Below, piece after piece: positions 25,006-34,390 of a stretch of DNA of 64,000 bases. The notes beneath the pieces are model-generated. The model was not told the DNA's origin, did no database searches, and saw only the letters and a list, made by a program, of their open reading frames with translations. Positions within the stretch are counted from its first letter, which is position 1. Each line of letters begins with the position of its first letter. The position numbers and the translations under genes were made by a program. The DNA comes from Neobacillus bataviensis (lineage in GTDB: Bacteria > Bacillota > Bacilli > Bacillales_B > DSM-18226): assembly GCF_019969725.1 (NCBI RefSeq), contig NZ_JAHXYW010000002.1:248001-312000 (forward strand), written 5' to 3'.

Positions 25006-26757
25006 ATGTTTTCACTGTTGCATAAATGGAACACATTACGAAATCAAATACTTGTCGTATTTTTAGTAGTCATGGCAATTGTATTATTAATTGTCGGTGT
25101 ATTAACTTTTAATAGAGTGTCCGCTTTACTTAAACATAATGCAGAAAAACAAATTAATCAAACTGCCGTTGAGGCAAATGGAAGATTAGAATCTTTATAT
25201 AAACAAATTAGTACGGCATCTAAACTAGTTATGACTAATGATAATATTCAAAAAACTTTGACAAAGGGTTATGAAGGAAAAGGGATTACTTTTACTGAGC
25301 GGCAGCAATTGGAATCTACTGTGAACACCATTCAGGCGAATACGGATGGGATCTTTTCCTTTGAGCTTTATACAAATAAATTAACTCGGCTCATGCCATT
25401 GGATGATACCAATTTAATCAGCAGAATTGATGGCAGGTGGATTCAAGAAGCTAATGAAGCGAATGGCCGACTGGTTTGGATTGGAGATGACCCGAGTAAT
25501 TCAGATAATATATTAGCACTAAGACGTGTGAATTTAATGGGTCATGACTATGCGAATGGCGGTTATCTCCTCATTAGTGTCTATCGAAGTTATTTACAAT
25601 TTGCCAACCAAGATGAAACCACGATTCCCAACCAGTATTCCATTCTTTTAGACAGAGATTCTAAGCCGATTCTATCCAACTACGAAAAAACTATCGAGCC
25701 TATCATAACAAATGATTCACTTACTCTTACATTGGACAAGCAGGATTATATGGTAACGAAACAGACCTCGAATGAAACCGGCTGGACTTTGATTATTCTA
25801 ACCCCAATAAAAGCTTTAACCGAAGGAATTAGTGTACTGAAGGCTGGAATTATTATATCAGGTATTATTGGATTTATTATCTTTTTTTTCAGTTCACTAT
25901 TCCTATCGACTTTTATTACCAGACCTATAATCAAATTGACGGAAACGATGCAGCAGGCCAGCACAGGCTCTTTAACGATGAACCCGAGTGTGACAACGGT
26001 AAATGAGATCAAAGAATTAAATAGTACTTATAATCAGCTGGTTAAAGAAACCAATCATCTGATTAAAATGGTGTATCAAAAAGAAATTACCCGAAGCAGA
26101 AGTGAATTAAAAGCATTGCAGGCTCAAATTAATCCTCATTTTCTCTTTAATACTTTGGACGCTCTTAAGTGGACGCTTGAGGATAAGGATGAGGATGAGC
26201 TGGCTGAGTTTGTCGTTGCCATGTCTGAATTATTCCGTTATACCATAACTAAACAAACAGATGGAGACTGGGTCACAATTAAAGATGAAATTCACCATAT
26301 CGATAATTATATGGAAATTATGAAAATGCGTTTTGGTGATCAATTAAAATGGAAGCTTAATATGCCGTCCGAATGGGAACAGGTAAAAATTCCAAAATTG
26401 CTGATTCAGCCCTTAGTTGAAAATGCTGTCCTGCATGGGGCAGGCAATACGGCAAAGCCTTGCACCATTTGCGTTACTATTCAGCCTGCAGTGGATCCCG
26501 AGTACCTTAACATCCTTGTAGAAGATGATGGACCGGGAATCAATCAAGAAAAGTTGGAATCTATTAAACAAGCGATGCAATCAGGTGGCGTAATGTCAAT
26601 AAAAAAAGGCAGTGGAATGGCGATTTCCAATGTGCATAAACGCTTGGAATTATACTATCAAGATCGTTTTAAAAGTGGACTTGCCATTACTAGTGAAGTA
26701 AATAGGGGGACAACCGTTTCTTTTGTAATACCTGTGAGGGGAGTGGAAGGACTTTGA
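25006..26757 (+). CDS. YesM-type sensor histidine kinase
   Basis: 583 residues. TM1 at about 15-37, an extracytoplasmic dCache-like sensor region to about 275, TM2 at about 280-303, then a HAMP segment (FITRPIIKLTETMQQASTGSL). The His_kinase domain has LQAQINPHFLFNTLDALKW with the phospho-accepting His near residue 378. The HATPase has the N-box QPLVENAVLHG and G-box EDDGPGIN. It resembles XynD of Geobacillus, which senses xylo-oligosaccharides. The stop overlaps the next start, so kinase and regulator are coupled. Confidence 0.92.
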   Translation: MFSLLHKWNTLRNQILVVFLVVMAIVLLIVGVLTFNRVSALLKHNAEKQINQTAVEANGRLESLYKQISTASKLVMTNDNIQKTLTKGYEGKGITFTERQQLESTVNTIQANTDGIFSFELYTNKLTRLMPLDDTNLISRIDGRWIQEANEANGRLVWIGDDPSNSDNILALRRVNLMGHDYANGGYLLISVYRSYLQFANQDETTIPNQYSILLDRDSKPILSNYEKTIEPIITNDSLTLTLDKQDYMVTKQTSNETGWTLIILTPIKALTEGISVLKAGIIISGIIGFIIFFFSSLFLSTFITRPIIKLTETMQQASTGSLTMNPSVTTVNEIKELNSTYNQLVKETNHLIKMVYQKEITRSRSELKALQAQINPHFLFNTLDALKWTLEDKDEDELAEFVVAMSELFRYTITKQTDGDWVTIKDEIHHIDNYMEIMKMRFGDQLKWKLNMPSEWEQVKIPKLLIQPLVENAVLHGAGNTAKPCTICVTIQPAVDPEYLNILVEDDGPGINQEKLESIKQAMQSGGVMSIKKGSGMAISNVHKRLELYYQDRFKSGLAITSEVNRGTTVSFVIPVRGVEGL

Positions 26758-27542
26758 TGAGCCCAAAGACTATTTTAGTTGTAGATGATGAACCAAGAAC
26801 GCGCCAAGGTTTGAAAAAATCATTGGTTACATGGGCTGAAGGAAACTATCAGATCTTTACGGCTTCTAATGGAGAAGAGGCTATTGAATTTATGCAGAAA
26901 CAGAAGGTCCATATTCTTATCACAGACATCCGGATGCCGGAGATAACGGGCCTGGAATTACTAAAAATGGCAAAAGCACAAAACATCTATCCCGTCATCA
27001 TTGTTATTTCTGCCTACTCTGAGTTTGAATATGCCCAGGAAGCCCTCCGTTTAGGTGTGATTAACTATTTATTAAAGCCAATCAGCAAAAAGGCTTTAAT
27101 TGAGGCTGTGGAAGGTGCTGTTCAAGCCGTTGAAAAACAGGAGCGGGCCGGCATGATAGAAAAAGTGGTAGACCAGAAGCTCATGGATGTTAATGCCCAA
27201 AACCCTTCTAATCGTGTACCGATAAGAGAAGCAATCGATTATATCAACAAAAATATCAAGAATGAACTGACTCAGAAAGAAGTGGCCGATCATGTTCATT
27301 TAAACCCAAGTTATCTAAGCGTCTTATTTAAGGAACATGTCAAGCTCACGTTCAGTGAATATGTAACGAGAAGGAGAATTCAACGTGCGAAGGAATTATT
27401 GATCTCTACTAACCTCCCGATCAACGACATCGCTGAAGAATCGGGGTATAAAACGGCTAAATATTTTATTAAGATATTCAAAGAATTAGAGGGTCTGACA
27501 CCAAGTGCATATCGGAAAACCAACAATGAAAGGGCTTTCTAA
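26757..27542 (+). CDS. YesN-type response regulator, AraC family
   Basis: 261 residues from the ATG at 26757 (AAGGA 6 nt upstream; TTG at 26754 is an alternative). The N-terminal receiver has the acidic pair VVDDEPR, phospho-acceptor Asp in ILITDIRMPEITG, and LLKPISK with the conserved Lys. The C-terminal AraC helix-turn-helix pair is EVADHVHLNPSYLSVLFKEH and NDIAEESGYKTAKYFIKIFKE. It lacks the long middle domain of many YesN proteins (compare the 529-residue one at 31024). The likely target is the binding-protein/permease operon immediately downstream. Confidence 0.92.
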   Translation: MSPKTILVVDDEPRTRQGLKKSLVTWAEGNYQIFTASNGEEAIEFMQKQKVHILITDIRMPEITGLELLKMAKAQNIYPVIIVISAYSEFEYAQEALRLGVINYLLKPISKKALIEAVEGAVQAVEKQERAGMIEKVVDQKLMDVNAQNPSNRVPIREAIDYINKNIKNELTQKEVADHVHLNPSYLSVLFKEHVKLTFSEYVTRRRIQRAKELLISTNLPINDIAEESGYKTAKYFIKIFKELEGLTPSAYRKTNNERAF

Positions 27543-27648
27543 AAATAGTAGTATTTTTCCTAATCGCCGTGACCTATTTTTCAGAACAATCTGACTGTAT
27601 TCTATAAATGTAAGGAAAATCAAAGAAAAGGTCATAGGGGGAATTACA

Positions 27649-28971
27649 TTGTTTAAAAAGAAAACGGTTGCAATGATCATGTCTGTAATCATGCTTGTCT
27701 CTCTAGCACTTGCAGGTTGTTCTTCCTCAAGTTCGACTGAGGAAAAAAGCGCAGATGGTAAAAAGGTCATCAAATTCATGCATTTATGGCCTGAAGGCAG
27801 TTCCAATGCCCAATTCTCCATCGTTAAAGATATCATTGGAGAATATGAAAAAGAACATAAAGATATCAAAATTGAAACTGAAATTCTAAATCCTGACCAA
27901 TACAGAGAAAAGCTTAAAGTTTTAGCTTCTTCCAATGAACTTCCTGATATCGGTATGACTTGGTCAGATGGATTCATTAAGCCATACGTCGAAGGCGGAA
28001 TGTTAGCGCCATTAGATGATGTCGTTGATAAAAATCCAGATCTTAAGGATGCGTTTATTCCTGGTGTAAAAGAATCATATGCTGTTGATGGAAAAACATA
28101 TGGTCTGCCGCTGGAGTTAAACATTTCATACGTTTTCTATAACAAGGAAATCTTCAAGAAGTACAATCTTGAAGTACCAAAAACTTTTGAAGAGTATAAA
28201 AAAGTGGTCAAAACATTAGCTGATAACGGAGTAGTTCCTGCCACTGTAGGAGCGAAAGATGGATGGCCGGCATCATTCTGGTTTATGTATCTTGCAGACC
28301 GTATCGGCGGCCCTACTATTCTAACAGATGTTATCCATGGAAAAGCTAAAATGGATGACCCGGCTATTCTTAAAGCAGCTCAAGAAGTACAAAACCTTGT
28401 AGATATGGGCGGCTTCGTAAAGGGGGCCAGCGCTTTATCTAACGATGATGCAAAAGGTTACTTTATGAATGAAAAGGCAGCAATGTTCCTAACAGCTACT
28501 TGGGAATTGCCAAACTATACAACAAGCCCTGATGTTAAACAAGAATTTAAAGATAAAATCGGCTATTTCAAGTTCCCAACTTATGAAGGTGGTAAGGGTA
28601 CCGATATCAACAGTTATGTTGGCGGTCCTGGTGTAGGTTTATTCGTTGCAAAGGATTCTAAGGTTCAAAAAGAAGCAAAAGATTTCGTTGGCTACCTAGT
28701 GAAGAGATGGGGAGAAAAATCTGTAACAGATGCTGGTGTTATCCCTGCTACGAAAGTTGATACATCTAAATTAGATCTTGCTCCAATGTACATTGATATC
28801 TTAAAAGATTTGAGTGAAGCATCAAACGTTACAACCTATTTTGATACTCAATCAAGCCCAGCTGTATCAGAATTACACCACGATTTAGTAACAGCTCTAT
28901 TCGGAAAACAAATTACGCCGAAGGATTTTGTTAAGCAGCAAGCGGATGAACTTGCTAAAGAGCAAAAATAA
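27649..28971 (+). CDS. Sugar ABC transporter binding lipoprotein
   Basis: 440 residues, SBP family 1. Signal peptide with lipobox LALAGC and C24 as the lipid anchor. The binding fold includes KVIKFMHLWPEG, LPDIGMTWSDGFIKPYVEGGMLAPLDD and MNEKAAMFLTATWELPNY. The TTG start follows AGGGGG. It is followed by the two permeases and preceded by the two-component pair, which is the layout of the Geobacillus xynDC-xynEFG xylo-oligosaccharide system. No ATPase gene is present; such importers usually borrow a shared MsmK/MsmX-type ATPase. Confidence 0.92.
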   Translation: MFKKKTVAMIMSVIMLVSLALAGCSSSSSTEEKSADGKKVIKFMHLWPEGSSNAQFSIVKDIIGEYEKEHKDIKIETEILNPDQYREKLKVLASSNELPDIGMTWSDGFIKPYVEGGMLAPLDDVVDKNPDLKDAFIPGVKESYAVDGKTYGLPLELNISYVFYNKEIFKKYNLEVPKTFEEYKKVVKTLADNGVVPATVGAKDGWPASFWFMYLADRIGGPTILTDVIHGKAKMDDPAILKAAQEVQNLVDMGGFVKGASALSNDDAKGYFMNEKAAMFLTATWELPNYTTSPDVKQEFKDKIGYFKFPTYEGGKGTDINSYVGGPGVGLFVAKDSKVQKEAKDFVGYLVKRWGEKSVTDAGVIPATKVDTSKLDLAPMYIDILKDLSEASNVTTYFDTQSSPAVSELHHDLVTALFGKQITPKDFVKQQADELAKEQK

Positions 28972-29000
28972 TCAAGCGTAATGAAGTCACTTTAAGTCGT

Positions 29001-29026
29001 AGAGGGCATATTGAAATATGCCCTCT
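29001..29026 (+). terminator. Intercistronic hairpin between binding protein and permeases
   Basis: An 11-bp perfect stem AGAGGGCATAT/ATATGCCCTCT with a 4-nt loop and only a weak T-tail. It probably attenuates, or protects the binding-protein mRNA, giving more binding protein than permease. Confidence 0.7.
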
Positions 29027-29052
29027 ATCTATTTAGGAAGGGAGTATAGAAA

Positions 29053-29928
29053 ATGAAAAATGTAATGTCTAACAAATTCGTCATCACCCTTTACGTACTT
29101 CCTGCGTTAATTCTTATTCTTCTCTTAATATATATCCCTATCGTCTTAACTGGTTATTATGGATTAATGGACTGGAACGGCATCGGCAAGATGAAGTTTA
29201 TCGGTTTAGATAACTATATCGAGTTAGTCAAGGATAAATTATTTTGGCAGAGTACATGGCATTCCCTGCTACTTGGTCTTTTTTCAACGGTCAGTTTGGT
29301 AGGATATTTAATTTTATCGCTGATCCTGGCAAGTAAAATCAAAGGTGCCAACTTTTTACGAAAAATTTATTTAATTCCAATGCTATTATCCTCAGTGGCT
29401 ATTGGACAGCTTTGGGCGAAGATTTTCGACCCTACAAACGGCATGATTAATAGATTGTTAATCATATTTGGGGTGGATAATCCTCCTGTCTGGTTAGCCG
29501 ATTCTAAGATTGCGCTATATGCCCTCTTTTTTCCAATCGTTTGGCAATACGCGGGTTTTTATATCATTATTTTCTACGCAGCCTTAAAGAATGTACCGGA
29601 AGAACTGATTGAAGCGGCGAAAATTGATGGTGCTACTTCCATTCAAATTGCCTATAAAATAAAGCTTCCTCTCATTGCCGGTGTCATCAAAGTTATGGTT
29701 ATTCTAGCGATTGTCGGCTCATTAAAGTATTTTGACTTGATTTTTGTCTTAACTGGCGGGGGACCTAACCATGCGAGTGAGGTAATGGCCTCTTATATGT
29801 ATTCCGAAGCTTTTAGTAAGTATAACTTCGGATATGGAAGTGCGATCGGATTCGGATTATTGATCATCTGTCTTGTGATGACTTGGCTGATTCAAAAATT
29901 ACTATCTTCTAAAGAAGTTGAATTTTAA
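29053..29928 (+). CDS. Sugar ABC transporter permease (MalF type)
   Basis: 291 residues with six predicted transmembrane segments. The EAA loop that docks the ATPase is EELIEAAKIDGATSIQIAYKIKLPLI, with the conserved EAAxxDGA and a glycine-proline-type turn. A conserved tail SKYNFGYGSAIGFGLLIICLVM follows, as in MalF-like permeases. The ATG has a GGAAGGGAG site. It pairs with the next gene, 18 bp downstream, as a heterodimer, and with the upstream lipoprotein. Confidence 0.93.
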   Translation: MKNVMSNKFVITLYVLPALILILLLIYIPIVLTGYYGLMDWNGIGKMKFIGLDNYIELVKDKLFWQSTWHSLLLGLFSTVSLVGYLILSLILASKIKGANFLRKIYLIPMLLSSVAIGQLWAKIFDPTNGMINRLLIIFGVDNPPVWLADSKIALYALFFPIVWQYAGFYIIIFYAALKNVPEELIEAAKIDGATSIQIAYKIKLPLIAGVIKVMVILAIVGSLKYFDLIFVLTGGGPNHASEVMASYMYSEAFSKYNFGYGSAIGFGLLIICLVMTWLIQKLLSSKEVEF

Positions 29929-29946
29929 CAAAGGGGAGTGAAAAAG

Positions 29947-30843
29947 ATGAGTAAAGCAGCAGTTGAAACAAATATCAATACGACCTTGTCGGCTCCTTAT
30001 AAAACTAGTAAATCGCTCGGAAATAGAATCGGATACGGTGTACTTTACGTTATTCTAGGGATTATTGCGATTATTCAAATTTACCCGTTAGTTTGGTTAC
30101 TTCTGTTTTCCTTAAAAACCAATCAAGAGGTTTTTGGCATGTCGCCGTTCTCGCTGCCACAGAATCCACAGTGGGGCAACTATGCAAAGGCATGGTCAGC
30201 CGGCCATATTGATGTTTACTTTTTTAATAGTGTATTGTACACCGTTATAGCCGTTGTTCTGACTGTAATTCTTGCAAGCTTTGTAACGTTTGCCATCACT
30301 AGAATGCATTGGAAATTGAGCGGGCTGGTCCTTGGTTTGTTTATGGCGGGGTATATGATTCCCCTTCATTCAACCTTAATTCCATTATTCAATTTCTTTA
30401 AATCGGCACATCTCATTGATAATCCAGTTTCTGTGATTTTATCTTATGTGGCATTTAACTTGCCAATTACGATTATGATACTAGCAGGATTTTATAAAAC
30501 ACTCCCACGGGAAATTGAAGAGGCAGCTGTTATGGATGGATGTTCCATCCACAGGATCTTCTTCCAAATCACATTGCCAATGACTATTCCTGTACTTTCA
30601 ACAACCGTTATCATTAACATGATTTATAACTGGAATGAATTCGTTTTTGTCAATACTTTCCTAAGTTCCGACAAATGGAAGACCATTACCGTTGGTGTCA
30701 ACAACTTTGTTGGACAGTACTTAACAGATTGGGGCGCGATTGGGGCAACCCTAATGATCAGTATTATTCCTGTATTAATTGCTTACTTCATTTTGAGCGA
30801 TCGAATTGTAGAAGGAATAGCAGCAGGATCTGTAAAAGGATAA
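29947..30843 (+). CDS. Sugar ABC transporter permease (MalG type)
   Basis: 298 residues. ATG at 29947 is preferred because the GTG at 29938 overlaps the GGGGAG ribosome site. Six transmembrane segments; the EAA loop reads PREIEEAAVMDGCSIHRIFFQITLPMTIPVL. MalG-type features include an N-terminal cytoplasmic stretch, YPLVWLLLFSLKTNQEVF after TM1 and MIYNWNEFVF before the last segments. It completes the two-permease core of the importer. The operon ends in a terminator 9 bp beyond the stop. Confidence 0.93.
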   Translation: MSKAAVETNINTTLSAPYKTSKSLGNRIGYGVLYVILGIIAIIQIYPLVWLLLFSLKTNQEVFGMSPFSLPQNPQWGNYAKAWSAGHIDVYFFNSVLYTVIAVVLTVILASFVTFAITRMHWKLSGLVLGLFMAGYMIPLHSTLIPLFNFFKSAHLIDNPVSVILSYVAFNLPITIMILAGFYKTLPREIEEAAVMDGCSIHRIFFQITLPMTIPVLSTTVIINMIYNWNEFVFVNTFLSSDKWKTITVGVNNFVGQYLTDWGAIGATLMISIIPVLIAYFILSDRIVEGIAAGSVKG

Positions 30844-30851
30844 GAAGGAAG

Positions 30852-30881
30852 GGCTGACTCTTTTTACGAGTCGGCCATTTT
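30852..30881 (+). terminator. Terminator of the sugar importer operon
   Basis: A 9-bp stem GGCTGACTC/GAGTCGGCC (one G-U pair) with an ATTTTTATT tail. Confidence 0.85.
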
Positions 30882-30919
30882 TATTAGTGTAATTTGAATG
30901 CCTTAAAAGGAAGAATAAA

Positions 30920-30954
30920 GAAGCCCTCTCAAGCAATTCGTTTAAGGGGGCTTC
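30920..30954 (+). terminator. Second hairpin upstream of the RR/HK/SBP unit
   Basis: GAAGCCC...GGGCTTC with an extended, imperfect stem and a loop of about 14 nt. No T-run follows, so it may be a leader structure of the next unit rather than a terminator. Confidence 0.4.
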
Positions 30955-31023
30955 AGAATTATTGGGAACTATTATTCTTAGATATGGAAAGCCCTTTTCA
31001 CTAGTTCATTTAAAAGGAGTGGA

Positions 31024-32613
31024 ATGGATATGCACAAAGCAGTAATAGTTGACGACGAAATTTTTTTTCGACAAGGCTTAAAAAGTTTAATTGATTGGAA
31101 AAGCTGTGGATTTGATGTTGTAGCTGATGCTTCAAATGGAGAGGATGCACTCGCAATAATACATAAAATAAAACCAGATTTGGTAGTTACAGATATTCGA
31201 ATGCCTGTTTTAGACGGATTAGAGCTAATCAAACAATTAAAGCAAAAAGAGGGGCACCATCCTAAATTTATCATTATTAGCGGCCACAGTGATTTTAAAT
31301 ACGCTCAACAAGCTGTTCGTTATGGAGTCCATGATTTTATCCTAAAGCCCATAGATCAAGAGGAAGTAGAGGGGACCCTAAAATCGCTTTCCAAATCCGT
31401 AACTGAACAGAAGATAATGTTTGAAAAAGATAAAGAACTGAAGAAAGCTATTATATTGGATAATTTAATATTTGGAATGGTAGATGAGAGGGAGGTTAAT
31501 GAATTATCCTCTGATTTATCCTTGGAAGATGTATCCGAATATTACTATATGGTGGTTGAGGTGAATGGTTTGCCGCTGCTTCCCGGTGACGCTGAATGTC
31601 AACTTAAAGAAAAATTAACCAATATTATCCGTGATATCCAAGACACTAGGATTGGGGTACTAATTCAAGATTTGGGCCAAGGAAGTTATGGAGTTATTAT
31701 TCCTGCTACATATCTAAAGCGATTCCAAATGCAAATTGCCCAATTTGCCCACTGGACATATGGATTACTTACAAAGTGTATGAATCAAAAGATTACCTTT
31801 TTTATTGGTTCTGCCGTTCCTAAATTACATTTAATAAGAAACTCTTACGAAACAGCTCAAGAAATACGTCAATATAAATATACACAAGAGGAACAAAATA
31901 TTTTCTTATATCATGAATTCGAAAAAAATAGATTAATCACTTATACCGAGCTTGAGGATTCGTATTACCATTTACTAATGGAACATGTTGAAGAAAATAC
32001 AACCATTTCCATTATGGAAACAATTGATAAAATATTCCTTCAGTTTTCATGGAGAAGAATGGCAAAGGCGGCTGTCCTTGCATCCATCACTCGATGCGTA
32101 CACTCAATCTTAAAGATTATTAAAAATATGGATGGGGATGAGTCACAACTGAAAACTTTTCAGAATATGCTCTATCTGCAAAATTATAATGTAACCCTAC
32201 AGCAATTAAGGAAACTGTTTCTTGAATATGTGTTAGAGAGTAAAGAATACATTGTCATTTTGCGAAAACAATCTGCAAATGGTGAGGCAAATAAGATTAA
32301 ACAATTCGTAGATTTACATTATCGTGAAAATATTAGTTTAAAAACAATTGCTGCTAAGTTTTATATGAATCCTGTCTATTTAGGACAGTTATTTAAGAAA
32401 GCCTATGGAATTTATTTTAAAGACTATTTATTACAAGTAAGAATTAGTGAAGCAAAAAAGCTGCTGCGTCAAACGGAAATGAAGATTTATGAAATAGCTG
32501 AAAGTGTTGGGTTTAATAACACCGATTATTTTGTGACTATTTTTGGCAGGCTTGAAAAAATAACACCCACTGAATATCGTCATAAACTTCATGAGAATAG
32601 AAAAGTGAGATAA
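31024..32613 (+). CDS. YesN-type response regulator with long central domain
   Basis: 529 residues. The receiver (1-125) has VDDEIFFRQG, phospho-acceptor in LVVTDIRMPVLDG and FILKPIDQ. The central region (about 140-400) shows no clear motif, as in large YesN proteins. The C-terminal AraC pair (about 420-525) includes IAAKFYMNPVYLGQLFKKAYG and EIAESVGFNNTDYFVTIFGRLE. Two ATG codons (31024, 31030) suit the AAAAGGAG site. It is 2 bp from the kinase gene. Probable target: its own unit and possibly the secreted xylanase genes downstream. Confidence 0.9.
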   Translation: MDMHKAVIVDDEIFFRQGLKSLIDWKSCGFDVVADASNGEDALAIIHKIKPDLVVTDIRMPVLDGLELIKQLKQKEGHHPKFIIISGHSDFKYAQQAVRYGVHDFILKPIDQEEVEGTLKSLSKSVTEQKIMFEKDKELKKAIILDNLIFGMVDEREVNELSSDLSLEDVSEYYYMVVEVNGLPLLPGDAECQLKEKLTNIIRDIQDTRIGVLIQDLGQGSYGVIIPATYLKRFQMQIAQFAHWTYGLLTKCMNQKITFFIGSAVPKLHLIRNSYETAQEIRQYKYTQEEQNIFLYHEFEKNRLITYTELEDSYYHLLMEHVEENTTISIMETIDKIFLQFSWRRMAKAAVLASITRCVHSILKIIKNMDGDESQLKTFQNMLYLQNYNVTLQQLRKLFLEYVLESKEYIVILRKQSANGEANKIKQFVDLHYRENISLKTIAAKFYMNPVYLGQLFKKAYGIYFKDYLLQVRISEAKKLLRQTEMKIYEIAESVGFNNTDYFVTIFGRLEKITPTEYRHKLHENRKVR

Positions 32614-32615
32614 AT

Positions 32616-34370
32616 ATGAAAAGAGCCAAATTTAATTTTCATAACGTGCGCTTAAGTAATAAGTTACTAATTATGTATATTCTCTCTGTTTTCATTCCAA
32701 TCGTCTTAACGAATATAATTTTTTATTCAGTTACCATCAACAATGTAAAAAAACAGCAAATACACGACTCGGAGCTGGCGCTGAGACAAATTAGAAATGA
32801 TTTTGGCAAGATTATCGACGATGCCGTCGGGATATCGTCTTCCCTCTATACTAATGCAAAAATTAATCTTTTCCTCGAGAAGGACTATTTAACAGATGTT
32901 GATTACGTGGAGAATTATGATATGTATCTACGAACATTTAATCAATCAAGTCCAATTAATCCATCTATTAATTCTATCCGATTTTATACGGATAACTCCA
33001 CGGTGATTTATTCAGGAGGGGTTTATCCATTAACAAATGATATAAAGAAATCAAATTGGTACAAGCATGACATGGAAAGGAGTGCTGCATCTCCCATTGT
33101 TTTACATTCACCGATTGATAACCAAACATCAACGTTTAGTCTTATGAGAAGACTTGATTATTTTAATTTTAATAACAAACAAAAAGTCGTTAAAATCGAA
33201 TTAAATCCTTCAACTATTGAAAGTATCTTCCATAATGTTACGTTCAAAGGGAATGTTTACCTTCTGAATGCCGAGGATGAAATTGCTTATACCACTCAGG
33301 AGGATTTAGCATGGAGAAAGAAATTCATCCATTTTAGCAGTGTATCGAAAACAAATCGGACTGTTATTCTTAAATCGCCTGCCTTGAATCAAGCATTCCT
33401 GCGAAACTGGAAAGTGGTCGGAACGATATCGGAAAAAACGATGTTAAATACCGTTTATAAATCAGGGCAATTTATTATTTATCTTGCCATTATCAATATA
33501 TTAATCCCTTCGATCATCATTATTTTAATTAATCGATCTTTTTTAAATAGACTGCATCGAATCTTAAGACATGTAAAGAAATTAGGTGATCAAAACTTTG
33601 AAAGGATTCCTGATCCTGAATATACAGACGAAATTGGACAATTGTCTAGTGAATTTAATCGAATGACAAAAAAAATAAAAGAGCTTATTCATGATGTATT
33701 TCTAGCTAATATTCAAAAACAGGATTTGGAAATAAAACGAAATCGTGCCCAGCTTAGTGCACTGCAAAGTCAAATTAACCCCCACTTTTTATTTAACGCA
33801 CTTGAGACGATCCGAATGAGAAGTTTGATGAAGGACGAACAAGAAACAGCCAAAATTATTCATAATATGGCAAAAATTTTCCGTAATTCTCTTACGTGGG
33901 GGAAAGACTTTGTAACCGTACGTGATGAGATTAATCTCATTATGAGTTTTCTTGAAATACAAAAATATAGATTCGGGGATAAGCTAAGTTACGAAATTCA
34001 TGTGGATGAAGCTGCAGAGAATTGTTTGATTCCTAACATGGCCATATTACCATTTATCGAAAATGCCAGTATCCACGGTATAGAACCGTTGAAGGAAGAT
34101 GGAGAAATCAAAGTTACGATTACTCTAGAAAAGGATTTATTATGTTTCTGTATAGAAGATAATGGAACCGGAATGACGCAAGTGAAGAAGGAGGAATTGT
34201 TGGCTTCTTTAGAAATGGATGAAGAAATCGGCGAAAATGTAGGGATTAAAAATGTCTATTATCGATTGAGGCTTTATTACCGCAATCAATTTCAGTTTAC
34301 TTTCCAAAGTGAGAAACAGAAAGGTACAGTGGTTATGATTCAATTACCATATAACCTAGTGCTTTCATAA
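32616..34370 (+). CDS. YesM-type sensor histidine kinase (second)
   Basis: 584 residues. TM1 about 19-41 and TM2 about 285-307 bracket an extracytoplasmic dCache-like sensor. HAMP follows (LHRILRHVKKLGDQNF). The phosphotransfer motif is LQSQINPHFLFNALETIRM with His near residue 389. The ATPase carries LPFIENASIHG and EDNGTGMTQ. There is almost no gap to the preceding regulator gene, and the binding-protein gene starts 20 bp after its stop. The order regulator-kinase-binding protein is reminiscent of three-component sugar-sensing systems such as Geobacillus AraPST. Confidence 0.9.
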   Translation: MKRAKFNFHNVRLSNKLLIMYILSVFIPIVLTNIIFYSVTINNVKKQQIHDSELALRQIRNDFGKIIDDAVGISSSLYTNAKINLFLEKDYLTDVDYVENYDMYLRTFNQSSPINPSINSIRFYTDNSTVIYSGGVYPLTNDIKKSNWYKHDMERSAASPIVLHSPIDNQTSTFSLMRRLDYFNFNNKQKVVKIELNPSTIESIFHNVTFKGNVYLLNAEDEIAYTTQEDLAWRKKFIHFSSVSKTNRTVILKSPALNQAFLRNWKVVGTISEKTMLNTVYKSGQFIIYLAIINILIPSIIIILINRSFLNRLHRILRHVKKLGDQNFERIPDPEYTDEIGQLSSEFNRMTKKIKELIHDVFLANIQKQDLEIKRNRAQLSALQSQINPHFLFNALETIRMRSLMKDEQETAKIIHNMAKIFRNSLTWGKDFVTVRDEINLIMSFLEIQKYRFGDKLSYEIHVDEAAENCLIPNMAILPFIENASIHGIEPLKEDGEIKVTITLEKDLLCFCIEDNGTGMTQVKKEELLASLEMDEEIGENVGIKNVYYRLRLYYRNQFQFTFQSEKQKGTVVMIQLPYNLVLS

Positions 34371-34390
34371 ATAAAACAGGGGGTTGAATA

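Noticed and set aside
27486..28124. 212-codon minus-strand frame opposite the sugar-binding lipoprotein gene
   Set aside because: It lies antisense to a clearly coding gene, has no ribosome site or recognisable protein and is explained as a shadow frame.
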